A DNA stretch of 64,000 bases from Nocardioides sp. IC4_145. GTDB lineage: Bacteria; Actinomycetota; Actinomycetes; Propionibacteriales; Nocardioidaceae. The position numbers and the translations under genes were made by a program. Shown here in pieces: positions 15,524 to 24,905 of the stretch; position 1 is the first letter of the stretch, and each line of letters starts with the position of its first letter. The stretch is taken from positions 1 through 64,000 of the forward strand of contig NZ_JAANMS010000005.1 in NCBI RefSeq assembly GCF_011250565.1, read 5' to 3'. The notes beneath the pieces are model-generated. The model did no database searches, was not told the origin of the DNA, and was given only the letters and a program-made list of their open reading frames with translations.

Positions 15524-16615
15524 TCAGCCGGCTACTCGCGCGGCGACCGCGTCACCGACCTGCGCGGTGGTGCGCGAGGTGCCCGGGTCGCGCTCGGCGA
15601 GGTCGGCGACGACGGCGTCCTCGATGACCTTCGCGGCGCCGGGGTGGCCGAGGTGGTCCAGCAGCAGCGACGCGGACAGGATCGCCGCCGTCGGGTCGGC
15701 CTTCTGCTGGCCGGCGATGTCGGGGGCCGAGCCGTGGACCGGCTCGAACATGCTGGGCGCGGTCCGGTCGGGGTTGACGTTGCCGGACGCCGCGAGCCCG
15801 ATGCCGCCGGTGATGGCGGCGGCGAGGTCGGTGACGATGTCGCCGAAGAGGTTGTCGGTGACGATCACGTCGAAGCGCTGCGGGTCGGTGGTCAGGTGGA
15901 TCATCGCCGCGTCGATGTGCATGTAGTCGGTGGTCACGTCCGGGTGCTCGGCCGCCACCTGCTCGAACAGCCGCCACCAGACCGAGCCGGCGTTGACCAG
16001 CACGTTGGTCTTGTGGACCAGGGTGAGCTTCTTGCGGGGCCGGCGCTCGGCGCGCGCAAACGCGTCGCGGACGACCCGCTCCACGCCGTACGCCGTGTTG
16101 ACCGACACCTCTGTGGCCACCTCGTGCGGCGTGCCGACGCGCAGCGCGCCGCCGTTGCCGGTGTAGGGGCCCTCGGTGCCCTCGCGCACGACCACGAAGT
16201 CCACGTCGCCGCGACCGGTCACGGCGTCCGAGAGCGGCGAGACGCTGCCCGGGAAGATCCGCGAGGGGCGCAGGTTGACGTAGTGGTCGAGCTCGAAGCG
16301 CAGGCGCAGCAGCAGGCCGCGCTCGAGGATGCCCGGGGGCAGGTTCGGGTCGTTCGGCTTGCCACCCACCGCGCCGAGCAGGATCGCGTCGTGGTCGCGG
16401 ACCTCCGCCAGCACCGAGTCGGGCAGCACCTCGCCGGTCGCGAGGTACCGCTCGGCGCCGAGGTCGTAGCTGGTCTGCTCGAACTTCACGCCGTCGGGCG
16501 AGGCGACCTCGAGGACCTTGAGGGCCTCGGCGGTCACCTCCGGGCCGATGCCGTCGCCGGGGATGACGGCGAGCCGGACCGTGCCGCTGGTGGGGCTGGT
16601 GGTGTGGGTGGTCAT
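15524..16615 (-). CDS. leuB: 3-isopropylmalate dehydrogenase
   Basis: The 363-residue enzyme oxidises and decarboxylates 3-isopropylmalate in leucine synthesis. It shows [11 protein letters not shown], the NAD-binding substrate region [21 protein letters not shown] and the metal-site block [24 protein letters not shown], followed by [11 protein letters not shown]. The actinobacterial leuB subtype is about this length. It follows a 41-aa gene by 11 bp, and a leader ORF lies farther upstream, suggesting one transcript from about 17110 through leuB and perhaps ilvE. Confidence 0.93.
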   Translation of the reverse strand: MTTHTTSPTSGTVRLAVIPGDGIGPEVTAEALKVLEVASPDGVKFEQTSYDLGAERYLATGEVLPDSVLAEVRDHDAILLGAVGGKPNDPNLPPGILERGLLLRLRFELDHYVNLRPSRIFPGSVSPLSDAVTGRGDVDFVVVREGTEGPYTGNGGALRVGTPHEVATEVSVNTAYGVERVVRDAFARAERRPRKKLTLVHKTNVLVNAGSVWWRLFEQVAAEHPDVTTDYMHIDAAMIHLTTDPQRFDVIVTDNLFGDIVTDLAAAITGGIGLAASGNVNPDRTAPSMFEPVHGSAPDIAGQQKADPTAAILSASLLLDHLGHPGAAKVIEDAVVADLAERDPGTSRTTAQVGDAVAARVAG

Positions 16616-16626
16616 GGGGCCGGACG

Positions 16627-16752
16627 TTAGTTGTCGTCGGGGCGCTGGCCGCCGTTGTCCCGCAGGTCGAGAGAGCGCTGGACCGCCTCGTGGCTGCGGG
16701 GGTTCTCCGGGTTGTGGCTCGCGGGGCCCCACTCGGGATACATGTCGTACAT
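16627..16752 (-). CDS. Small hypothetical protein (41 aa) upstream of leuB
   Basis: The ORF encodes [18 protein letters not shown] followed by [20 protein letters not shown] and DDN. ATG 16752 has a strong AGGAG eight to nine bases upstream, so it is probably translated. It has no transmembrane segment or recognisable domain, is hydrophilic and rich in Asn, Pro and acidic residues. The TAA stop is 11 bp before leuB, so it should be co-transcribed. I do not recognise a function. Confidence 0.65.
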   Translation of the reverse strand: MYDMYPEWGPASHNPENPRSHEAVQRSLDLRDNGGQRPDDN

Positions 16753-16995
16753 CGCTGGATCTCCTGTCGGCTCAGGTGTGGCTGTCGTCTCGGGCGGCTG
16801 GGGGTGTCTGGGGGTGACTGCCCGGGAGACGCCGCCGCGGAGGAGCGGTCGGCCCGCGGGTCGCGCGGGCCGAGGAGACCGGCAGGGATGCGGATCGCGC
16901 ACGTGCTGAGGCTGATCCGCCGCGGTGGCGTCTTCGGGTCGTGCTGCTCTCCGGGAAGCGGCCCCCTGCGGGAGCTGCTCCGGGAGGAGCGAGGG

Positions 16996-17043
16996 GTGAG
17001 GCCCGGGAGCAAACGCCGACCACCGCGGCGAGAGGGGCCTCAC
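16996..17043 (-). promoter_or_regulatory. Long-range hairpin in the leuB leader region
   Basis: A perfect 9-bp inverted repeat GTGAGGCCC (16996-17004) / GGGCCTCAC (17035-17043) encloses about 30 nt, directly after the leader ORF stop. There is no U-tract, so if it regulates leuB the mechanism is not a simple intrinsic terminator. A role is inferred from position only. Confidence 0.4.
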
Positions 17044-17053
17044 GGTGCAGTGG

Positions 17054-17104
17054 TTACTGCTGGGCCTCGCCGCGGCGCTCGATGAGTACGAAGACGCTCC
17101 GCAT
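17054..17104 (-). CDS. Candidate leader peptide upstream of leuB (V-F-V-L-I)
   Basis: A 16-codon ORF encodes MRSVFVLIERRGEAQQ and ends with TAA, unusual in this GC-rich genome. It holds Val-Phe-Val-Leu-Ile in a row, including the rare Val codon GTA, and resembles the leader at 26805 (MR..., then branched residues, then RR). A TAGCGT hexamer (17114-17119) lies nine bases upstream of the ATG. It is about 300 bp before the 41-aa gene and leuB. A leucine/valine-sensing attenuator is the likely role. Confidence 0.55.
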   Translation of the reverse strand: MRSVFVLIERRGEAQQ

Positions 17105-17204
17105 GATGGGGCGACGCTACGCCGCCTCGGGGCGGTTGCACCACGGGTTTCCCGGAACCGTCCGTCATCCGAGACACCTGTCCCGGGATGGGAGACTCCC
17201 CCGC

Positions 17205-17774
17205 ATGAGCGCGCCGCCCGACCTGCCCGACGTGGTGTCCCGTGCGTTCGCGGTCTCGCGGCGCTCGGGCTACGTCTCGTTCTGCCGCAACGAGACCGGT
17301 CGGCTGCTCGCCACCCTGGCCGCGACCCGCGGCGGCACGATGGCGGAGTTCGGCACCGGTTGCGGCGTCGGCACCGCGTGGCTGCGGTCCGGCGTGCGCG
17401 ACGGCGACACCCGCATCGTGACGGCCGAGCTGGACGCCCGGCTGGCCGGCGCGGCCGCCGAGATCTTCGCCGACGACCCGCAGGTCGAGGTGCTCTCCGC
17501 CGACTGGTCGACCCTGCTCGACAAGGGCCCCTTCTCGCTGCTGTTCCTCGACTCCGGCGAGCCCACCGAGGTCGGCGTCGACGCCGTCGCGGACCTCGTC
17601 GAGGCGGGCGGCATCGTCGTCCTCGACGACTTCACCCCCTGCGAGCTCTGGCCCCCCGTCGCCGACGGCCGGGTCGACACCCTGCGCGAGCAGTGGCTCA
17701 CCGACGACCGGTTCACCGCCGTCGAGGTCATGGTCGCCTCCGACGCCTCGACGCTGATCGCCACCAAGCGCTGA
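17205..17774 (+). CDS. SAM-dependent O-methyltransferase-like protein
   Basis: The 189-residue protein has a class I methyltransferase core: AEFGTGCGVGTAWL (SAM loop, about residues 46-60), VTAELDARLAGAAAEIFAD (acidic end of strand 2), and LLFLDSG followed by VVLDDFTP in the substrate/metal region, resembling the caffeoyl-CoA O-methyltransferase branch. It is shorter than typical members. ATG 17205 follows GGGAG. The substrate is not known. A palindromic repeat element begins 8 bp after its stop. Confidence 0.8.
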   Translation: MSAPPDLPDVVSRAFAVSRRSGYVSFCRNETGRLLATLAATRGGTMAEFGTGCGVGTAWLRSGVRDGDTRIVTAELDARLAGAAAEIFADDPQVEVLSADWSTLLDKGPFSLLFLDSGEPTEVGVDAVADLVEAGGIVVLDDFTPCELWPPVADGRVDTLREQWLTDDRFTAVEVMVASDASTLIATKR

Positions 17775-17782
17775 CGGGGGCC

Positions 17783-17808
17783 AGCATCCCAAGTCAACTT
17801 GGGATGCT
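17783..17808. repeat. 26-bp palindrome, repeat family P1 copy 1
   Basis: AGCATCCCAAGT-CA-ACTTGGGATGCT is a perfect inverted repeat with 12-bp arms, just after the methyltransferase stop. The same palindrome recurs at 38354-38377, and similar flanks (cagggaag) are near both. It lacks a U-tract but could still form a terminator-like hairpin for the methyltransferase transcript. Confidence 0.75.
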
Positions 17809-17874
17809 GACGCTGTGCGGCCGATGCAATGGCCGCAGAGCGTGGAGGAAGACAGGGAAGTGGGACGTCCGGCG

Positions 17875-18531
17875 TCAGTCGCGCGCGGAGAGGTCGACGG
17901 TCCAGCCGGGGAGCCAGGCCTGGGTCAGCGGGCCGATGGCGAGGGCGTAGAGCACGGTGCCGAGGCCGAGGACGCCGCCGAGGGCGAGGCCGACGAGCAC
18001 GACGGTGACCTCGATGCCGGTGCGGACCAGGCGGATCGAGCGACCGGTGCGGCGGGAGAGGCCGGTCATCAGCCCGTCGCGGGGACCGCGGCCGAGCTGG
18101 GAGCCGATGTACATCGCGCCGGCGTACCCGCACAGGGCCACCCCGCCGACGACCAGCAGGATCCGCAGGACGAGTGCGTCGGGGCGGTCGAGCGCCCAGA
18201 GGGTGGCGTCGGCGGCGAGGCCGACCACGATCGCGTTGCTGAGCGTGCCGAGGCCGGGCATCTCCCGCAGCGGGATCCACAGCAGCAGCACCACGAAGCT
18301 CATCAGGACGACCGCCTGCCCGAGGGTGATCGGCAGGTAGCGGATCAGGCCGGAGTGCAGCACGTCCCAGGGAGCCAGGCCGAGGTCGGAGCGGACCATC
18401 ATGCCGAGCGAGACGCCGTACAGCACGAGCCCGACGTACAGCTGCACCAGCCGCCGCGGCAGCCGGCCGGCGCGGAGCTGGGCGACCGGGCCGAGGTCGG
18501 CGAGCACGGGGCGGGTGGCGAGAACGGTCAC
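17875..18531 (-). CDS. YczE-family integral membrane protein
   Basis: The 218-residue membrane protein has about five to six transmembrane helices and the YczE/YitT-type motifs LYGVSLGMMVRSDLGLAPWDVL and GRGPRDGLMTGLSRRTG. GTG 18531 is chosen because a -35 TTGGTG, 18-bp spacer and -10 CATCGT place transcription start at or near it, a leaderless arrangement; in-frame GTG 18564 and TTG 18567 fall in the promoter. It is divergent from a MocR regulator, a pairing known for the YczR/YczE group. The transported substrate is unknown. Confidence 0.82.
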   Translation of the reverse strand: MTVLATRPVLADLGPVAQLRAGRLPRRLVQLYVGLVLYGVSLGMMVRSDLGLAPWDVLHSGLIRYLPITLGQAVVLMSFVVLLLWIPLREMPGLGTLSNAIVVGLAADATLWALDRPDALVLRILLVVGGVALCGYAGAMYIGSQLGRGPRDGLMTGLSRRTGRSIRLVRTGIEVTVVLVGLALGGVLGLGTVLYALAIGPLTQAWLPGWTVDLSARD

Positions 18532-18549
18532 CTGACCACGATGCGCCGC

Positions 18550-18576
18550 GATTGGACTGGTCACCAATAGCCAATC
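18550..18576. promoter_or_regulatory. Putative YczR operator between the divergent genes
   Basis: The stretch GATTGGACTGGTCACC followed by AATAGCCAATC holds ATTGG (18551-18555) facing CCAAT at 18564-18568 and again at 18571-18575, plus an ACTGGT/ACC core. It overlaps the -35 of the membrane-protein gene. MocR proteins bind spaced repeats in such divergent regions; binding here is inferred. Confidence 0.5.
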
Positions 18577-18593
18577 GTGCGACGGTGGCCTGC

Positions 18594-20030
18594 ATGCAGC
18601 AGTCCGTCAGCGCCCTCCGCGTCGCCTCGCTCGTCGACGGCTTCAGCCGCTCCCCGGCCTACGCCGGTCTGGCCGACGCCCTCACCCTCCTCATCGGCGA
18701 CGGCCGGGTGCCGCTGGGCGCCCGCCTGCCGAGCGAGCGCGAGCTGACGGATGCGCTGGGCGTCTCCCGCACCACGGTGACGAGGGCGTACGCCGCGTTG
18801 CGCGAGAGCGGGTACGCCGAGGCGCGCCAGGGCGCGGGCACCTTCACCCGCGTCCCGGGCGGGCGCGCCCGGTCCCACGACCGGGCACTGCTCCCCCGGC
18901 CCGGTGACGACGACGCGATCGACCTGAACTGTGCGGCAGCGACCGCGCCGGCCGGCCTCGCAGCGGCGTACGCGGACGCGGCGGCCGACCTGCCGGCCTA
19001 CCTCGGCGGGCACGGCTACTTCCCCGCCGGCCTGCCGCGGCTCCAGGCGGCGATCGCGGCCACCTACGACGCGCGGGGCCTGCCGACCGACCCGGCGCAG
19101 GTCATGGTCACCCCGGGTGCACTGAGCGCGGCCGGCATCGTCGCGGCGGCGTTCGCCGGCCGCGGGCAGCGGGTGCTGGTCGAGTCGCCGGTCTACCCCA
19201 ACGCCACCCAGGCGCTGCGGCGCACGGGCGCTCGGCTGGTCGAGGCCCCGGTCGACCCCGACGGCTGGGACCTCGACGCGGTCGGGGCCGTCCTGCGGCA
19301 GACCCGGCCGGGGCTGGCCTACCTCGTCCCCGACTTCCAGAACCCGACCGGGCACCTGATGAGCGACGCCCAGCGCGAGCAGTACGCCGCGCACCTGCGC
19401 CGGGCGGGCACGGTCGCGGTGGTCGACGAGGCACACCAGGCGCTCGCGCTCGACGGGCAGGAGATGCCGCGGCCGTTCGCGGCGCACGCGCCGGGGACGA
19501 TCACCATCGGCAGCGCGAGCAAGAGCTTCTGGGGCGGCCTGCGGCTGGGCTGGATCCGCGCGCCGCACGAGCGGATGGCCGAGCTGACCGACGCCCGGGT
19601 CGCGATGGACCTCGGTGCACCGGTGCTCGAGCAGCTGGTGCTGGCCCGGCTGCTGGCCGACGGCCCGGTGCTGCCCGACCACGTCAGGCGGCTGCGCGAG
19701 CAGCGCGACGCGCTGGGCGCGGCGCTGGTCGAGCACCTGCCGGACTGGCGCTTCCGGCTGCCCGGCGGCGGGCTGGCGGTGTGGTGCGAGCTGCCGCGAC
19801 CGCTGGCCACCGCCGTCACCGCCCAGGCCGAGCAGCAGGGCGTGATCGTCGCGCCCGGGCCGGTCTTCGCGGTCTCCGGCGGACTCGACCGCTTCGTGCG
19901 GGTCCCGTGGACGCGGCTGGTCGAGGAGCTCGAGGAGGCGGTCCGGCGGCTCGCGGCAGCGTGGGCGGTAGTGCGGGACCGGCCCGCCGGGGTCTCCCGG
20001 CGGCGTACCGGTCGGGTGATGGTGGCCTGA
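18594..20030 (+). CDS. MocR-type (GntR/aminotransferase) regulator, YczR-like
   Basis: The 478-residue protein has a winged-helix GntR domain (about residues 15-85; LPSERELTDALGVSRTTVTRAYAAL, GYAEARQGAGTFT) joined to a fold-type I aminotransferase-like domain. The PLP Lys is in SASKSFWGGLRLGW (about residue 310), with Asp in VAVVDEAHQAL. MocR proteins sense PLP or amino-acid ligands and regulate the adjacent divergent gene, here the YczE-like membrane protein. ATG 18594 is the first start consistent with the domain. Confidence 0.9.
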   Translation: MQQSVSALRVASLVDGFSRSPAYAGLADALTLLIGDGRVPLGARLPSERELTDALGVSRTTVTRAYAALRESGYAEARQGAGTFTRVPGGRARSHDRALLPRPGDDDAIDLNCAAATAPAGLAAAYADAAADLPAYLGGHGYFPAGLPRLQAAIAATYDARGLPTDPAQVMVTPGALSAAGIVAAAFAGRGQRVLVESPVYPNATQALRRTGARLVEAPVDPDGWDLDAVGAVLRQTRPGLAYLVPDFQNPTGHLMSDAQREQYAAHLRRAGTVAVVDEAHQALALDGQEMPRPFAAHAPGTITIGSASKSFWGGLRLGWIRAPHERMAELTDARVAMDLGAPVLEQLVLARLLADGPVLPDHVRRLREQRDALGAALVEHLPDWRFRLPGGGLAVWCELPRPLATAVTAQAEQQGVIVAPGPVFAVSGGLDRFVRVPWTRLVEELEEAVRRLAAAWAVVRDRPAGVSRRRTGRVMVA

Positions 20031-20077
20031 GCGAGCGCCGGCGAAAAACCGGTCGCGGCGGGGCCGGCCGCGGACGT

Positions 20078-20128
20078 ATGGTCCTCCGCGTCCCATCCCC
20101 GACGACAGGACCGCCGTTGTTCCTCTGA
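20078..20128 (+). CDS. Candidate upstream ORF (16 aa) of the ABC-F gene
   Basis: A short ORF encodes MVLRVPSPTTGPPLFL and stops 70 bp before the ABC-F start. Antibiotic-inducible ABC-F genes are often preceded by a small ORF at which drug-stalled ribosomes trigger read-through. No ribosome-binding site is visible and TATG of its start lies in a possible -10 (TATGGT), so it may not be translated. Presented as a possibility only. Confidence 0.3.
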   Translation: MVLRVPSPTTGPPLFL

Positions 20129-20197
20129 GGTGACCCCGCGCCGCTGCCGAGCCGCCCGGCCGCTGCGACGCACCCTCCACACCTCCCGGGAGCAACC

Positions 20198-21805
20198 GTG
20201 CCCTCGTCCGTCGTCACCCTCTCCTCCGTCGACCTCAGCTGGCCCGACGGCAGCACCGCGCTGCGCGGCCTCGACCTGCTCGTCCCACCCGGCCGCTCCG
20301 GCCTGGTCGGCGCCAACGGCTCCGGGAAGTCCACGCTGCTGAAGGTCGTCGCCGGCCTGCTGCGTCCCACCGCGGGCCACGTCGTGGTCGTCGGCGAGGT
20401 CGGCTACCTGCCGCAGGACCTCACCACCGATCCCGAGCGCCCGGTCGACGACCTGCTCGGCCTCGCCGACCTGCGCCGCGCGCTCCGGGCGGTCGAGGCC
20501 GGCTCGGTCGAGCAGGCGCACTACGACGTCGTCGGCGACGACTGGGACGCCGAGGACCGTGCCGTCGCCGAGCTGGCCAGGCTCGGCCTGCCGCCCGACG
20601 TGCTCGACCGCCGGCTCGGCGAGCTGTCCGGCGGCGAGGTGACGCGGCTCGGGCTGGCCCGGGTGCTGCTGCGCCGGCCCGACGTCCTGCTGCTCGACGA
20701 GCCGACGAACAACCTCGACGCCGACGCCCGCGCCGCCCTGCACGACCTGGTCGCCGGCTGGTCCCGCACGCTGCTGGTGGTCAGCCACGACCGCGACCTG
20801 CTCGAGCGGGTCGACCGGATCGGCGAGCTCCGCGACGGCTCGGTGCGGTGGTACGGCGGCGGCTGGACCTCGTACGTCGCGCAGGTCGACGCCGAGCAGG
20901 AGGCTGCCGAGCGGGCCGTCACCGCGGCGCGGTCCGACCTGCGGCGGCAGAAGGCGGACCGGGTCGAGGCGGAGCGGGTCCTGGCGCAGCGCCGGCGGCA
21001 GGGCCGGGCCGTCCAGCTGTCGGGCAGCCTGCCGCCGATCGTCGCGGGGCGGAAGCGCAACGCGGCGGAGCGGTCGGCGGCGGCGTACCGCAAGGTGCAC
21101 GAGGAGCGGCTCGACTCCGCGAGCGAGCGGCTCGGCGAGGCCGAGTCGCGGCTGCGCGAGGACCGCGAGATCCGCGTGGACCTGCCGGGCACGGCCGTCC
21201 CGCGCGGTCGCGCGGTGCTCACCACCGACGGGCTGGTGCTGCGCACCGGCGCGGCGGTCGAGCTCGACCTGCGTGGCCCGGACCGGGTCGCGGTGGTCGG
21301 CCCGAACGGCATCGGCAAGACCACGCTGCTGCACACGCTCGTCGGGGCCGCCGAGCCCGCGGCCGGTGCCGCGCAGGTGCACGTGCCCGTCGCGCTGCTC
21401 CCCCAGCGGCTCGACCTGCTCGACGAGGACGCCAGCGTGGTCGTCAACGTCTCGGCCCGCGCGCCCGGGCACGAGCCGGGCGAGGTGCGGGCCCGGCTCG
21501 CGCGGTTCCTCTTCCGCGGGCGGGCGGCCGACCGCGTCGTCGGCGCGCTGTCGGGTGGCGAACGGTTCCGCGCGACGCTGGCCGCGCTGCTGCTGGCCGA
21601 CCCGGCTCCGCAGCTGCTGCTGCTCGACGAGCCGACGAACAACCTCGACCTGGCGTCGTACGACGCACTGGTCTCGGCGCTGTCGTCCTACCGCGGGGCG
21701 CTGGTCGTGGTCAGCCACGACCAGCGGTTCCTCGACGACGTGGGGGTCGACCGGGTGCTCGACCTCGGTCAGGCCGCGGCGGTGGGGTCGGGCGGCCAGA
21801 CGTAG
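20198..21805 (+). CDS. ABC-F family ATPase (antibiotic-resistance/translation type)
   Basis: The 535-residue soluble protein has two ABC domains: Walker [12 protein letters not shown] and [11 protein letters not shown], signatures [13 protein letters not shown] and [13 protein letters not shown], and Walker [12 protein letters not shown] twice. They are joined by a charged helical linker (about residues 230-320; [19 protein letters not shown]) like the P-site tRNA interaction motif of ABC-F factors. There are no membrane helices. Such proteins act on the ribosome, and actinobacterial members often confer macrolide, lincosamide or pleuromutilin resistance. GTG 20198 follows GGGAGC. Its 3' end overlaps the next gene tail-to-tail by 37 bp. 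Confidence 0.88.
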   Translation: MPSSVVTLSSVDLSWPDGSTALRGLDLLVPPGRSGLVGANGSGKSTLLKVVAGLLRPTAGHVVVVGEVGYLPQDLTTDPERPVDDLLGLADLRRALRAVEAGSVEQAHYDVVGDDWDAEDRAVAELARLGLPPDVLDRRLGELSGGEVTRLGLARVLLRRPDVLLLDEPTNNLDADARAALHDLVAGWSRTLLVVSHDRDLLERVDRIGELRDGSVRWYGGGWTSYVAQVDAEQEAAERAVTAARSDLRRQKADRVEAERVLAQRRRQGRAVQLSGSLPPIVAGRKRNAAERSAAAYRKVHEERLDSASERLGEAESRLREDREIRVDLPGTAVPRGRAVLTTDGLVLRTGAAVELDLRGPDRVAVVGPNGIGKTTLLHTLVGAAEPAAGAAQVHVPVALLPQRLDLLDEDASVVVNVSARAPGHEPGEVRARLARFLFRGRAADRVVGALSGGERFRATLAALLLADPAPQLLLLDEPTNNLDLASYDALVSALSSYRGALVVVSHDQRFLDDVGVDRVLDLGQAAAVGSGGQT

Positions 21806-22236
21806 GGGAGGTCGTCGGGCACGCCGGGGAACCGCGGGCCGTAGAGCTCGGGGTCCTTGCGCACGAGGTTCGACTGGTGGCTGCGGTGCAGCGCCTCGTC
21901 CCCGAGCCACGGCGGGAGGGCACCCGCCTCGGCGAGCTCGGCCTGGGTGCGCACCTCGCGGACCCCGGCCGCGGCCAGGTCCGTGCCGAGGGTGGCGGCG
22001 CAGGTGTCGCCGTACCCCAGCTCCACCCACGCCTCGCAGCACGCGAAGGAGTAGCGCCCCAGCGCCTCGAGGTGGCCGCGCCACATCTTCACGGCGGGGT
22101 GGTTCTTCCAGCCGTACGTCGGGTAGGTCAGCCCGCGGACGACCTGGATGCACTCGACCCGCTGCTTGCCGAGCCGCTTCTGGTCCAGCACCCGCGCGGA
22201 GCGGTCGAAGTCGGCGTACGGGAGGAACGTCTGCAC
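21769..22236 (-). CDS. MSMEG_6728-type protein (pyrimidine dimer glycosylase-related)
   Basis: The 155-residue protein begins [20 protein letters not shown] and continues [16 protein letters not shown], then [19 protein letters not shown], a pattern of the actinobacterial MSMEG_6728 family, which is grouped with T4 endonuclease V-like pyrimidine dimer DNA glycosylases. The conserved basic N-terminal block and the [20 protein letters not shown] tail region fit that family. A role in DNA repair is family-level inference. It overlaps the ABC-F gene tail-to-tail. Confidence 0.75.
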   Translation of the reverse strand: MQTFLPYADFDRSARVLDQKRLGKQRVECIQVVRGLTYPTYGWKNHPAVKMWRGHLEALGRYSFACCEAWVELGYGDTCAATLGTDLAAAGVREVRTQAELAEAGALPPWLGDEALHRSHQSNLVRKDPELYGPRFPGVPDDLPYVWPPDPTAAA

Positions 22237-22300
22237 ACCGCTCCGGTAACCGGTGGCCCGTCGCCGAGACGGCCGCGTAGGGGCAGGTCGCGCCGGAGCG

Positions 22301-22361
22301 GTAGTCCGTGACGTTCCGCAGGTCCTGGGAGCCGGAACGCCTGCCGAACGTCACGGACTAC
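22301..22361. repeat. Large inverted repeat, 16-bp perfect arms
   Basis: GTAGTCCGTGACGTTC (22301-22316) is exactly inverted at 22346-22361, and the loop holds a further GCAGG/CCTGC pair (22318-22322 with 22340-22344), giving a stem of over 20 bp. It lies between the DsbA-like gene and the MSMEG_6728-type gene, both on the minus strand. It may terminate the DsbA-like transcript or be a mobile palindromic repeat. Confidence 0.8.
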
Positions 22362-22392
22362 CCGGGCAACCCCCGGCCGCCTGTGGAGAAGC

Positions 22393-23112
22393 TCAGATGG
22401 CGCAGCCGTCGGGGCCGCAGGCGTCGGCGTCGCCGCCGACGGGCGTGAGGACCGGGTTGGCGTCGGCCCAGGCCTGGGTGAGCACCTGCTCGAAGACCTC
22501 GGTGGGCTGGGCGCCGGAGACGCCGTAGCGCTGGTCGACGACGAAGAACGGCACGCCGGTCGCGCCGTAGGCACGCGCCTGGGCGACGTCGGCGGCGACC
22601 GCGTCGGCGTACTCCTGGCTCGCGAGGACCGCGTCGACGCGCTCCTCCCCTGCCGCCTCGGCGAGGCCGGCGGTGCGGGCGGCGCCACGCAGCACGTCGT
22701 GGTCGCCGACGTCCTCGGCGCGCAGGAAGTACGCCGCCAGCAGCTGCTCCTTGAGCTCGCGCTGCAGCGCTGGGCCGCCGGTCTCGAGCGCGAGGTGCAG
22801 CAGGCGGTGGGCGTCGACGGTGTTGGTGTGGACGTTGTCGAAGAGCTTCATGTCCAGGCCCTCGCCGGCGGCGGTCTCGATGAGGGACTGCATGCCGGCG
22901 CGCATCTGCTCCTCGGACTGGCCGTACTTCTTGGCCAGCTGGCTCAGCGTCGACTCGTGGCCGTGCCGGGGGGCAGAGGGGTCCAGCTCGAAGGAGCGGT
23001 AGACGACCTCGACGGCGTCGCGGTGCTCGAAGCCCGCGAGGGCCTTCTCCAGACGGCGCTTGCCCACGTAGCACCACGGGCAGACGACGTCGCTCCAGAT
23101 CTCGATGCGCAT
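22393..23112 (-). CDS. DsbA family thioredoxin-fold protein, FrnE-like
   Basis: The 239-residue protein begins MRIEIWSDVVCPWCYVGKRR with a CPWC redox motif at about residues 11-14 and has the helical insertion and late block GATGVPFFVVDQRYGVSGAQP typical of FrnE/2-hydroxychromene-isomerase-like DsbA oxidoreductases. There is no signal peptide, so it is cytosolic. The C-terminus is cysteine-containing (DACGPDGCAI), possibly a second redox or metal site. FrnE relatives act in disulfide chemistry and oxidative-stress tolerance. Start ATG 23112. Confidence 0.85.
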   Translation of the reverse strand: MRIEIWSDVVCPWCYVGKRRLEKALAGFEHRDAVEVVYRSFELDPSAPRHGHESTLSQLAKKYGQSEEQMRAGMQSLIETAAGEGLDMKLFDNVHTNTVDAHRLLHLALETGGPALQRELKEQLLAAYFLRAEDVGDHDVLRGAARTAGLAEAAGEERVDAVLASQEYADAVAADVAQARAYGATGVPFFVVDQRYGVSGAQPTEVFEQVLTQAWADANPVLTPVGGDADACGPDGCAI

Positions 23113-23162
23113 GAGACCGGAACGCGTCGCCTGCCCGCGTTTGTTCCTGGTGCTGCCGTGCG

Positions 23163-24905
<1,743 letters not shown>

